Source: Jatrophihabitans sp035642535
GTDB lineage: Bacteria > Actinomycetota > Actinomycetes > Mycobacteriales > Jatrophihabitantaceae
Direction: 5' to 3'
DNA length: 64,000 nucleotides
NCBI GenBank assembly: GCA_035642535.1
Contig: DASQSE010000005.1
Span: 1 to 64,000, forward strand
Shown: one piece after another, positions 16,985 to 23,829 of the stretch
How the letters are laid out: every line of letters starts with the position of its first letter
How positions within the stretch are numbered: position 1 is the first letter of the stretch
Made by a program: the position numbers and the translations under genes
The notes under the pieces: generated by a model
What the model was told of the DNA's origin: nothing
The model's database searches: none
Seen by the model: the letters and a program-made list of their open reading frames with translations, nothing else

Positions 16985-19267
16985 CTAGCCGTTGGCCGTG
17001 TCGAAGCCGCCCTGGTAGTTGCCGGCGCTGTCGTTGACCGTGTCGTAGACCGAGTTGTGGTTCGGGTCGTGCTGCTGCGCCACGCTGCCGAGGTACTGAT
17101 GCAGAGAGTTGCGCAGATTCGGGTCCTGGAGCACCTTTCCGGCCGGCAGCAGCTGCCCGGTGTGCGGGTCGATGAGATTGGCCGGGATGTTGTCGGTGCC
17201 GGGATAGTGGGCCTCGTGCAACACCGACAGCTGTTCGTACGCGTTCGTGACGGCGATGGCATGGCTGGCGTCGGTGGTGGCGTCGAAGCGGGGATCGCCG
17301 GTTGCGCCGTACGCCTGCTCGAGGACCATGTTGGTCGAGTGCTTCGCGATGTCCCAAACGGTGGCGGGGACCTTGATCGCGAGCGCCTCGGCGACCTTCT
17401 CCCCAGGGATGAGGTCGACGCCGGCCGAGAGGACGTTGCGGATCAGCTCGTTCTGGTGCTCGGCCGACTCGTCGCGCTCGCCCACGACCTCACGGGTGAC
17501 CGAGTTCTCGGCACCGGCGACCGTTCCGTAGGCGCGTGCCATGTGATCGAGGTTGTGCGCATCGGCTGCCGGCAGACCGGCGTCCGCGCGCGCCGCCGCG
17601 AGCATCGCGTTGTGGTATTCGTGGCCGGCGGCGGCATCGAAGGTGTGGGTGGCCTCGGCGTCGCCGACGAACGTCTTCATGAACTCACGGGTGTCTTCGC
17701 CGGAGAGCGCGAAGGCCGGGTTCTGGCCGGGGAGCGACCCGTGCAGGTCGTTACCCTGCGCCGCGCCGGCGGCCATCTCCTGGACGTAGGACCCACCGAT
17801 CTTGGCGAAGTCGTCAGACGCGATCGGCTGCACTTCGCCGGCGTCGTCATGCATGTCCTCGAACAATGTCTTCGCGAACTCGGCGGCTTCGGGGCTGTGT
17901 GCGCCGTCGTGCTCGTCGTTCGCGCCCGAGGCGGCCGCGAACGCGGAGCCGTAGGCATCGGCGACGTCGGGTTCCGACTTGCCGTATTCGATGAGCTTGT
18001 GGATGTTGTTCTGGTACGCCCCGGAAGGGTCCTCCGGGAGCGTGACGTTGTTCGGGTCGCCGTTGCCCATGGTCGCCAGCGCTTCGCGCGACGCTGTCGG
18101 ATTCTGGCCGAGATCCTTGGTCCAGAGCGCCAGCGCGTTGTCGGACAGCCCCATGTCCGCGGCGTACGGTCCGTTCGGCGTGCCTTGGTATCCCATGCCG
18201 TCGAAGCCGTGCTCGCCGTTCTTGGCGAAGTCGTCGAGCACGTTGTACCGAGCCGCCTTGGCGAGCCAGTCCGGCGGGAAGTTCCCGTTCGAGACCATCG
18301 CACCGCGGTCCCAAGCGACGTCGGAAACCTTCGGCGTGTTGAGGAAGGAGTTCGCGACATCGGCCATGCCCGGATCGTCCTGCTGGTTGCTCACCGCGGT
18401 GCCGAACATGTGGCTGAACGTCTTCAGATCCGCGGCCGATGTGGTGCTGCCGGAGTTGTAAAGCAGCGACGGCAGCATCTGCGTCATCTGCGGACCGAGA
18501 TCGCCGTAGAACGCCGACGCGAAGTACGGGTCGTTCATGAACGGTGCGGCGTCGCCGGCGACCTGGTGCGCGAGCTTGGCCCAGTCGCCGTCGATGTTGT
18601 GGTTGTTCTTGAGCTTGTCGGCCAGCTCGCGGGCCTTCTGCTGCAGCTGGTGCACGTACTCGGCGCCGTCGCCGTAGAGGTCGTCGAGCGTCGGTGGTGG
18701 GGTGTAGCCGAGATCGGACATCGACTTCTGCGCGCCGAAGATCGTTTCCTCGTACTTCTTGATGGCGCTGTCGATCGTCGAGCCGTGCGACTTCACCTTG
18801 CCGACGGCCTCGTTGATGAGCGCCTCCCGCTCCGCCTCCTGGTCGTCGGGTGGCAGATGGTGCCCGATCTGCTGCATGAACGTCGAGTACCGACCTTCGA
18901 TCTTGTTCAGCTCACCGCCGAGTGTTGCCATTTCGTCGTTGGCCGTCTTCATCGCGCCGGAGAGATCGGAGGCGACGCCGTCGAGGATCTTGCCGATCTT
19001 CTGCAGATTTTCCGGCGGCGCGACCGTCGACGCGGCCTCCTTGTCGAAGTCGACGGGGGAGGTGCCCGCGAAGGTGTAGCCGTGCTCGCGATATTTCGCC
19101 GACTGTTGCTGATCCGCCCGCGCTTGCGACATGTTGCCGCCGGCCTTGTAGAAGGCGGCGGCCAGCCCCTCGACCTGCGCCGGATCCCCGACCACGATCT
19201 TGGCCTGCAGCGCCCACGGGTCGATACCCGCCCGGTTGGTGAGATCTTCCCTGCTGAGGATGGCCAC
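16985..19267 (-). CDS. Large putative type VII secretion substrate, 760 aa
   Basis: A 760-residue protein without signal peptide or membrane segment, last gene of the minus-strand ESX block. Residues 1 to about 105 (AGIDPWALQAKIVVGDPAQVEGLAAAFYKAGG, here split: IDPW, GDPAQVEGLAAAFYKAGG, then YTFAGTSPVDFDKEA and KILDGVASDLSGA) form a helical module shared with the next gene, like N-terminal T7SS signal domains. Residues about 105-215 are charged coiled-coil-like helices (DQEAEREALINEAVGKVKSH). The remainder is a long helical array with acidic loops, resembling actinobacterial TPR-region secreted proteins. I see no toxin active site. The start is GTG 19267. It is probably exported by this ESX system; function unknown. 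Confidence 0.78.
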   Translation of the reverse strand: MAILSREDLTNRAGIDPWALQAKIVVGDPAQVEGLAAAFYKAGGNMSQARADQQQSAKYREHGYTFAGTSPVDFDKEAASTVAPPENLQKIGKILDGVASDLSGAMKTANDEMATLGGELNKIEGRYSTFMQQIGHHLPPDDQEAEREALINEAVGKVKSHGSTIDSAIKKYEETIFGAQKSMSDLGYTPPPTLDDLYGDGAEYVHQLQQKARELADKLKNNHNIDGDWAKLAHQVAGDAAPFMNDPYFASAFYGDLGPQMTQMLPSLLYNSGSTTSAADLKTFSHMFGTAVSNQQDDPGMADVANSFLNTPKVSDVAWDRGAMVSNGNFPPDWLAKAARYNVLDDFAKNGEHGFDGMGYQGTPNGPYAADMGLSDNALALWTKDLGQNPTASREALATMGNGDPNNVTLPEDPSGAYQNNIHKLIEYGKSEPDVADAYGSAFAAASGANDEHDGAHSPEAAEFAKTLFEDMHDDAGEVQPIASDDFAKIGGSYVQEMAAGAAQGNDLHGSLPGQNPAFALSGEDTREFMKTFVGDAEATHTFDAAAGHEYHNAMLAAARADAGLPAADAHNLDHMARAYGTVAGAENSVTREVVGERDESAEHQNELIRNVLSAGVDLIPGEKVAEALAIKVPATVWDIAKHSTNMVLEQAYGATGDPRFDATTDASHAIAVTNAYEQLSVLHEAHYPGTDNIPANLIDPHTGQLLPAGKVLQDPNLRNSLHQYLGSVAQQHDPNHNSVYDTVNDSAGNYQGGFDTANG

Positions 19268-19369
19268 GTCGACGGTCCCTTCGCTGCTGCGTGATCCAAA
19301 CCGTACCGGTCGAGTGCCCTAACCGAGTTGCCTTCTGCAGGCTGCGACGCGGGCGCTGAGCCGCGCGCC

Positions 19370-20263
19370 TCAACGCGGCAGCTCGTACAGCGCGTTCGCG
19401 TCGTCGGGCCACTCGTGATCCAGATCGACGAGCGGGTTGTTGGAGATGATCTTCCAGTTCTGGTCGCCGTAGAGCATCGCGCGCGCCGTGTCGCCGGTGC
19501 GCCAGCCGCTCTTGTCGACGTCGCCTACCGGGCCACGGTCGTCCCAGTACTGGCCGTCGACCTGTGCCTGGTACGGGGTGTCGAAGGACTGCCGGTCGGC
19601 GCCGTAGTCGTGCTCGAGGTTGTAGACCGCGTTCCCAAGGTCAGTGATCTGGTTCGTCTGCCCGTCGGCGCCGAGCCGGTTGTACGGCAGCAGGTTGTTG
19701 CTCGAATCGAGGAACGAACCTTTCAGGTGTACGCCCGCTTGCTGCGCGGCGGCCGTGATCAGGTAGTCCCGGTGCAGCTGGTAGGACTCGTTGTTGGTGT
19801 CGTTGAGCTGTGCCTCGGAAGTCGGCAGCTTCGCGACAGGGGCGTCGCCCGGGTCGGTGGCGTCGTTGAACAGCTGGTTCACGAACGGCGTCGCCAGCGA
19901 GACGATCGGGCTGACGTCGCCGGCGGCCTGCTTCGTCGCGGCGTCGAGGTCGCCGGCGACCGCCGAGAGGACCTTGGCGATGGCCGGCAGCTTGTCCGCG
20001 CCCCCGGCGATGTTCTGCTTGGTTTCGGCCGCCTCGGCGCTGAAGTCCAGCGGTGCGGCGCCCTGGACCTGGTACCCGTCCTTGACGTAACCCTGCGAGC
20101 GCTGGGTGGCGGGGGAGGCGTCGGCCATCCGGCCACCCGCCGCATAGACCGCGGCCGCCAACCCTTCGATCTGCGCCGGGTCGCCCGACTTCAGCTGCCT
20201 GAGGAGATTCCACGGGTCAATCCCGGCCGAGTGCGCGAGAGTGCCCCGGTCGAAGTCGACCAC
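19370..20263 (-). CDS. Putative type VII secretion substrate, 297 aa, paralogous N-terminus
   Basis: A 297-residue protein whose first about 105 residues align with those of the neighbouring 760-residue protein. Shared landmarks are AGIDPW, SGDPAQIEGLAAAVYAAGG against VGDPAQVEGLAAAFYKAGG, then GYxxxGxxPxDFxxEA and AKVLSAVAGDLDAA. The C-terminal two-thirds are unrelated: PFVNQLFNDATDP, DYLITAAAQQAGVH, then a Trp/Asp-rich end (SGWRTGDTARAMLYGDQNW, DLDHEWPDDANALYELP). No signal peptide. The start is GTG 20263, 6 bp after the EspC-like gene stop. The shared module points to a common export signal joined to different cargo. Function unknown. Confidence 0.75.
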   Translation of the reverse strand: MVDFDRGTLAHSAGIDPWNLLRQLKSGDPAQIEGLAAAVYAAGGRMADASPATQRSQGYVKDGYQVQGAAPLDFSAEAAETKQNIAGGADKLPAIAKVLSAVAGDLDAATKQAAGDVSPIVSLATPFVNQLFNDATDPGDAPVAKLPTSEAQLNDTNNESYQLHRDYLITAAAQQAGVHLKGSFLDSSNNLLPYNRLGADGQTNQITDLGNAVYNLEHDYGADRQSFDTPYQAQVDGQYWDDRGPVGDVDKSGWRTGDTARAMLYGDQNWKIISNNPLVDLDHEWPDDANALYELPR

Positions 20264-20269
20264 CGGTCG

Positions 20270-20605
20270 TCACATGCCTTCGGCGACGTTGTGCGCCTGC
20301 TCCGCCCGCGGGGCCAGTTGCGTCGTCTCGGCGGTGTTGTCGTCGCCGAGCGCGGCGGTGCCACTTGCGCGCACCGCCGCACTGTCCATGTTCTTGCTGG
20401 TCGTGTCGGCGTTGAGGGAGTGGTGCTCCCGTGCGGTGCCGACCGCACCGTGCAGTGCGTCGCCGCCGTTGACGTCGCCGAACGGCGAGCCCCCGCTCGC
20501 CGCGCCCTTCAGGTTGCGCGTAGCGTCAGCGGCCGACTCGGACGCGTCGTCGGCATGCTTTGCCCCGGTGCGCAGCTCGTCGGTGTTGTACTGCATCTCA
20601 GACAT
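20270..20605 (-). CDS. Small EspC-like / WXG100-superfamily secreted protein
   Basis: A 111-residue helical protein. It begins MSEMQYNTDELRTGAKHADDASESAADATRN, matching the pattern of EspC-type T7SS targets (an N-terminal strand-turn followed by ELxxxAxxxDxAA). A second helical half contains GDDNTAETTQLAPRAEQAHN. There is no WXG turn; GGSPFGDVNGGDALH sits where it would be. Its ATG overlaps the stop of the PPE-like gene by 8 bases (ATGTCTGA), so the pair is translationally coupled, as PPE/Esp partners often are. Likely co-secreted or a chaperoning partner of the PPE-like protein. Confidence 0.68.
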   Translation of the reverse strand: MSEMQYNTDELRTGAKHADDASESAADATRNLKGAASGGSPFGDVNGGDALHGAVGTAREHHSLNADTTSKNMDSAAVRASGTAALGDDNTAETTQLAPRAEQAHNVAEGM

Positions 20606-21986
20606 GCCGCTCCTCCTCCGCTGGGCGCTCGTCGCCGAGGACGCCGCTGGGCGCCGGATCTACGCGGAACACGTCGTCGTCGACCAGCCAGTCGGGCCGG
20701 TCGCCGCCGGGCCGCTTCTTCTCGTCCTTGCCGGTGCCGGCCTGCGTCGGGGGCAGGTAGGCCCGCCGCCCGGTGCGCGAGGAGAACAACCCGGCCTCTT
20801 CCTCCTCGGCCGTGAGATAGCCCGGGCGGGCCCGGCCCGCACTCGAGCCGCTCGCGCCGAGGCCGGCCTGTGACGGCGGGAGGTATGCGCGGCCGGCGCG
20901 CGCCGCCTGCTCATGTGCAATCAGACTCGCCGCGACATCCTGCTTGACGCCCAGCGACCGGCTGGCCTGCTGCCACAGCGAACTCGAGGCGGCTGAGCCG
21001 GAGGCCAGTGAGGGCGGCAGCATCCCGCCGTAGAAACCGGCCACTGTCGTCGGGCTGCCGGTGCCGACCAGGCCGGCGAAGCCGCCGGTGCCGGTGAGGC
21101 CCGCGATGCCGGTGCCGGCCGTCGCGGACGTGTCCGCGAACAGCCCGCCGGCAGTGGACGGGCCACCGAGGCCCTGCAGTCCGGTGGCGTACTTGGTGAC
21201 GTCGCCGAACGGCAAGCCGGTGACCGGGTCGACCCAGCGGTTGGTCACGGGGTCGAACTCCCGACCCGTTTGCGGATCGATGTAATAGCCGGTGCGCGGG
21301 TCGTGGTACCAACCCGCGAATTCACCACCGTTCGGACCGACCTCGACGCTGCCCGGCACGCCTGGCCCGCGGTCGATCACCGCCTGTTGGGGAGTTGCGG
21401 AGGGTGTGAACGAGTTGGAGGTGCCCGACGTCGCCGTCGTTCCGGAGGACGACGTGGTGCCGGCGTACGACGTCGACCCCGTGCTGGTTCTCGAACCACC
21501 GGTCGAGGACGGCGGCCGCGGAGCGGCCGGCATCTTCAACCCCGAGTAGGACGATCCCCAGTCGTTGACCGCCGCGCTGAGCGTGTTCGACCCGTTGACC
21601 GACTGGTGGATCACGTTCATGTCGTCCATGCCGGACGCGTTGGCACCGGAGTCGCGCTGGACGGCCTGCTGGTAGGACGAGTAGACGGTCTGCGCGGTGG
21701 CTTGGTGTTGGTTGCCGGTCGCCACCAACGTGTCGATGCGATCAGCCGCGTCGGCGGTGTTGGAGGCCACCTGGTCGAACCAGCTCGCGTGCAGTTCCGA
21801 CTGCTCCGCAGTTGCCAACCCGGCATCTCCGGCCCCGGACGCAGAGGCGCCCGTCTGCCGCAGATGCATCGCCATCAGCTGCGCACCCGTCCCGAAGTTG
21901 CGGATCATCGCCGACGCCGACGATTGCGTGTACGGCGTCGGGCTCATCAGGAGCTCGTACGCCTCATCAACGCCCCACTGGCCCAT
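20598..21986 (-). CDS. PPE-like type VII secretion protein with DPxTG repeats
   Basis: A 462-residue protein. Residues 1 to about 150 are helical and PPE-like (ending near WGSSYSGLKMP). Residues about 150-215 are a low-complexity Ser/Thr/Gly/Pro linker. Residues about 225-270 carry four tandem eight-residue units, DPRTGYYI, DPQTGREF, DPVTNRWV, DPVTGLPF. A Gly-rich region follows. The tail has two RAYLPPxQAG motifs and an acidic end (DDDVFRVDP), features shared by ESX-linked proteins of other actinomycetes. No signal peptide. ATG 21986 follows GGAGTGAGGGG. It is probably exported with the EspC-like and WXG100-like proteins. Confidence 0.75.
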   Translation of the reverse strand: MGQWGVDEAYELLMSPTPYTQSSASAMIRNFGTGAQLMAMHLRQTGASASGAGDAGLATAEQSELHASWFDQVASNTADAADRIDTLVATGNQHQATAQTVYSSYQQAVQRDSGANASGMDDMNVIHQSVNGSNTLSAAVNDWGSSYSGLKMPAAPRPPSSTGGSRTSTGSTSYAGTTSSSGTTATSGTSNSFTPSATPQQAVIDRGPGVPGSVEVGPNGGEFAGWYHDPRTGYYIDPQTGREFDPVTNRWVDPVTGLPFGDVTKYATGLQGLGGPSTAGGLFADTSATAGTGIAGLTGTGGFAGLVGTGSPTTVAGFYGGMLPPSLASGSAASSSLWQQASRSLGVKQDVAASLIAHEQAARAGRAYLPPSQAGLGASGSSAGRARPGYLTAEEEEAGLFSSRTGRRAYLPPTQAGTGKDEKKRPGGDRPDWLVDDDVFRVDPAPSGVLGDERPAEEERHV

Positions 21987-21995
21987 GACTGCCCC

Positions 21996-22421
21996 TCACT
22001 CCGCCATCGGGTAATGGTGAGCCCGGGCCGCCGCAGCCTGCTGCCTGGTCACCGGGTCCGCGTCGTAGCCCATTTGCGCCGCCGCCTGCACGCGCGCGAT
22101 GAAGTCGGCCAGCGAGACTCCCATGCTGGTCATCGCCTCGACGTGATCGGACACGAACTTCTTGAGCTCGCTGTAGGCCTTTTCGGCGTTGGGAATCTGG
22201 CCGAACGCCCCGGAGTCGACCACGGCGTTGGTGAGCGTGTCCATGAGCTCGCGCGGGCTCTGTCCGTCGAGCTGCTTGCGGAAGCCATTGATCGACTCAT
22301 CCAGGGTGCGCGGGTCGATGATGACCTGGCGGTACCCGGTGGTGTGGTAGCCGGAGTCGTAGTTGCCGCCCATCTGCGTCGAATAGCCCGCCGGCTCTGG
22401 TGGCTGCTGATTCCCGCCCAT
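21996..22421 (-). CDS. ESX-locus helical protein, 141 aa, unknown
   Basis: A 141-residue protein beginning with a flexible Gly/Gln/Tyr-rich stretch (PAGYSTQMGGNYDSGYHTTGY), then a helical core: VIIDPRTLDESINGFRKQLDG, NAEKAYSELKKFVSDHVEAMTSM, ADFIARVQAAAQMGYD. Its size and helical hairpin character fit the broad WXG100/ESX target group, but the WXG turn is not present. ATG 22421 follows GGAGCG. It sits 9 bp before the PPE-like gene start and after the lipoprotein, in the same operon. Family not recognised. Confidence 0.7.
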   Translation of the reverse strand: MGGNQQPPEPAGYSTQMGGNYDSGYHTTGYRQVIIDPRTLDESINGFRKQLDGQSPRELMDTLTNAVVDSGAFGQIPNAEKAYSELKKFVSDHVEAMTSMGVSLADFIARVQAAAQMGYDADPVTRQQAAAARAHHYPMAE

Positions 22422-22439
22422 GTTTCGCTCCTCGGTGCT

Positions 22440-23036
22440 CTACTGCTCGCAGACGCTCGGGCTGCCGGTGTCCGCGGAGTACTGGCCGTCGACTTTCTCC
22501 AACCGCACGTACAGGTCGGGCAGCGGGTCGAGGTTCTTGGCCTTGGCCGCTGCGATGATCTTCGTGTAGATCTCGATCAGTGAGTCCAGCTCGCGCACCA
22601 TCGGGAACTTGGCCGGATACCCGTCGGCCAGCCACGTCTTGCGCGCCTTTCCGATGCGCCGACGCTCCGACCCGGCCAGCCGGCCCGCTCCGGGCAGCTG
22701 GCTCAGTTGCAGGTCGAGCTCTCCGGTTCCGAAGATCTGATTCTTGATGTAGAGGATCACGATGTTGCTCGGCGTGATGCAGGTGTGGAAGCTGACGATC
22801 GTGGCTCCGGCCGGCCGGTGCAGCGTCCGCTCCGCCGGCGTCGGGCTGCCGGCCGGCAAAGCGATCGGGGTATCGCTCGGCGTCGTAACCGACTGACTGC
22901 TCGTCGACGGCGGGGGCGAACTCGGCGTTGCGCCGCCGCTGCTCGTGCATCCACCGACCAGTGCCAGTCCGAGCAACGCGATGGTGCCGGGCAGGCGCAC
23001 GCCCTGCATGCGCCTGCCCGGTCTTTCGCGGTGCAT
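22440..23036 (-). CDS. ESX-locus lipoprotein
   Basis: A 198-residue exported lipoprotein. The signal ends GTIALLGLALVGGC with a lipobox (LVGGC) Cys that would be acylated, followed by a Ser/Thr/Pro linker (about 45 residues). The mature domain contains VSFHTCITPSNIVILYIKNQIF, ERRRIGKARKTWLADGYPAKF and ends SADTGSPSVCEQ. Two further Cys may pair. ATG 23036 is chosen; ATG 23009 gives a shorter signal. It lies in the Esx operon between the WXG100-like gene and the 141-residue gene, suggesting a role at the outer face of the ESX system. Function unknown. Confidence 0.75.
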   Translation of the reverse strand: MHRERPGRRMQGVRLPGTIALLGLALVGGCTSSGGATPSSPPPSTSSQSVTTPSDTPIALPAGSPTPAERTLHRPAGATIVSFHTCITPSNIVILYIKNQIFGTGELDLQLSQLPGAGRLAGSERRRIGKARKTWLADGYPAKFPMVRELDSLIEIYTKIIAAAKAKNLDPLPDLYVRLEKVDGQYSADTGSPSVCEQ

Positions 23037-23068
23037 CGGTGATCTCGGCGTTCCCAGCCTCGCGGGGC

Positions 23069-23368
23069 TCAGCGCCCAGCGATGACCTGCGTCATCCTCT
23101 GGTTGTAATCCGTCGCCGTGTCCCCGACCTTGCCGACTGCGCCGGCCTGTGTCTGCAACTGCTCGTTGTACTGCTGCGTCTTGCGGTGGTACTCCTGCGT
23201 GCGGTGCTCGAGTGAGCCGCCCGGCTCCTGGGAGAGCGCCTCGGCCGCCGTCGCGGACAGGTGGCCCTTCACGTAGCTCCAGATCTCGTCCCACTCCGAC
23301 TGGTGGCCGATCGTGGCCTTGGCGATCAAGGCGATGTGCTCAGTGTCGAACTTCAAAGTGTCACCCAT
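23069..23368 (-). CDS. WXG100-like Esx protein (CFP-10/ESAT-6 superfamily)
   Basis: A 99-residue helical-hairpin protein. Helix 1 begins TLKFDTEHIALIAKATIG; the turn region is SEWDEIWSYVKGHL, with Trp residues close to the usual WXG position. Helix 2 runs SLEHRTQEYHRKTQQYNEQLQTQ, ending near a YNQRMTQVI tail. Length and position (tandem small gene just downstream of another, beside eccC) are those of an Esx pair. ATG 23368 follows GAGGAG. Expected to form a heterodimer with the protein from 23379-23699 and be exported together. Confidence 0.8.
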   Translation of the reverse strand: MGDTLKFDTEHIALIAKATIGHQSEWDEIWSYVKGHLSATAAEALSQEPGGSLEHRTQEYHRKTQQYNEQLQTQAGAVGKVGDTATDYNQRMTQVIAGR

Positions 23369-23378
23369 GGTCAGCTCC

Positions 23379-23699
23379 TCACATCTGCGCTGCGATGGGC
23401 GAGCTCACGGCGCCGGTCTGCGCCTGGCGGGTCGCCTCGTCGGATCCTTCGGACGCCACGTTCTGCAAGCTCGTCAGGTCGGCGTTCAACTGCGCGAGCG
23501 CCTCGGACAGTGCCTTGCCGCCCCCACCGAGGTCGCCGAACGTCTCCGAGGTGATCTGGCCGGCCGGGGCCTGCATCGCTACCTGTGAGAGTCCGGCCTG
23601 GGCCAGGATCTGGCGGGTTACGCCGTTCATCCTTTCCACGCCGTCGCCGACGACCTTCTGCGCCGCCTGTACCTCGGAGAACGTGATCTTCAACGTCAC
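23379..23699 (-). CDS. Esx partner protein, WXG100-like without a canonical WXG
   Basis: A 106-residue helical-hairpin protein, first gene of the Esx operon. Helix 1 is SEVQAAQKVVGDGVERMNGVTRQILAQAG. Where WXG is expected it has SETFGDLGGGGKAL, with Phe-Gly and a glycine run but no Trp. Helix 2 is SEALAQLNADLTSLQNVASEG. I chose GTG 23699 because GGAGG lies 8 nt upstream on the minus strand; ATG 23714 would put that box inside the gene. It follows the promoter at 23743-23772 and precedes the second Esx gene by 10 bp. Confidence 0.77.
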   Translation of the reverse strand: MTLKITFSEVQAAQKVVGDGVERMNGVTRQILAQAGLSQVAMQAPAGQITSETFGDLGGGGKALSEALAQLNADLTSLQNVASEGSDEATRQAQTGAVSSPIAAQM

Positions 23700-23742
23700 C
23701 GCATACACCTCCACCTTTCGGTTGCCGCACCGCGCGGCGACC

Positions 23743-23772
23743 CTAGTAGATCATTCTGCTCAGACAGGGCAA
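23743..23772 (-). promoter_or_regulatory. Predicted promoter of the Esx operon
   Basis: On the minus strand TTGCCC (-35, 23767-23772) and TACTAG (-10, 23743-23748) stand 18 nt apart. Transcription would start near 23735, giving a leader of about 36 nt that carries the GGAGG box before GTG 23699. This is a sigma-A-like pattern read by eye. Confidence 0.45.
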
Positions 23773-23775
23773 CAG

Positions 23776-23815
23776 GGGGCAATTGCGTTAGTTCGCGAAG
23801 AAACGAACTTGCCCC
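23776..23815. terminator. Interrupted hairpin after eccC
   Basis: GGGGCAA (23776-23782) pairs with TTGCCCC (23809-23815), and GTTCG (23791-23795) with CGAAC (23804-23808). The left side carries an 8-nt bulge. It follows the eccC stop by 15 bp on the minus strand and precedes the Esx promoter, so it can separate the two transcripts or attenuate read-through. Confidence 0.5.
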
Positions 23816-23829
23816 GAATCCGGCGTGAA

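Noticed and set aside
16985..19267. ESX-exported toxin with an immunity gene
   Set aside because: No recognisable nuclease, ADP-ribosyltransferase or deaminase motif at the C-terminus and no small unrelated immunity-like gene beside it.
23700..23714. ATG 23714 as start of the first Esx gene
   Set aside because: The GGAGG box would then lie inside the gene; GTG 23699 has ideal spacing.
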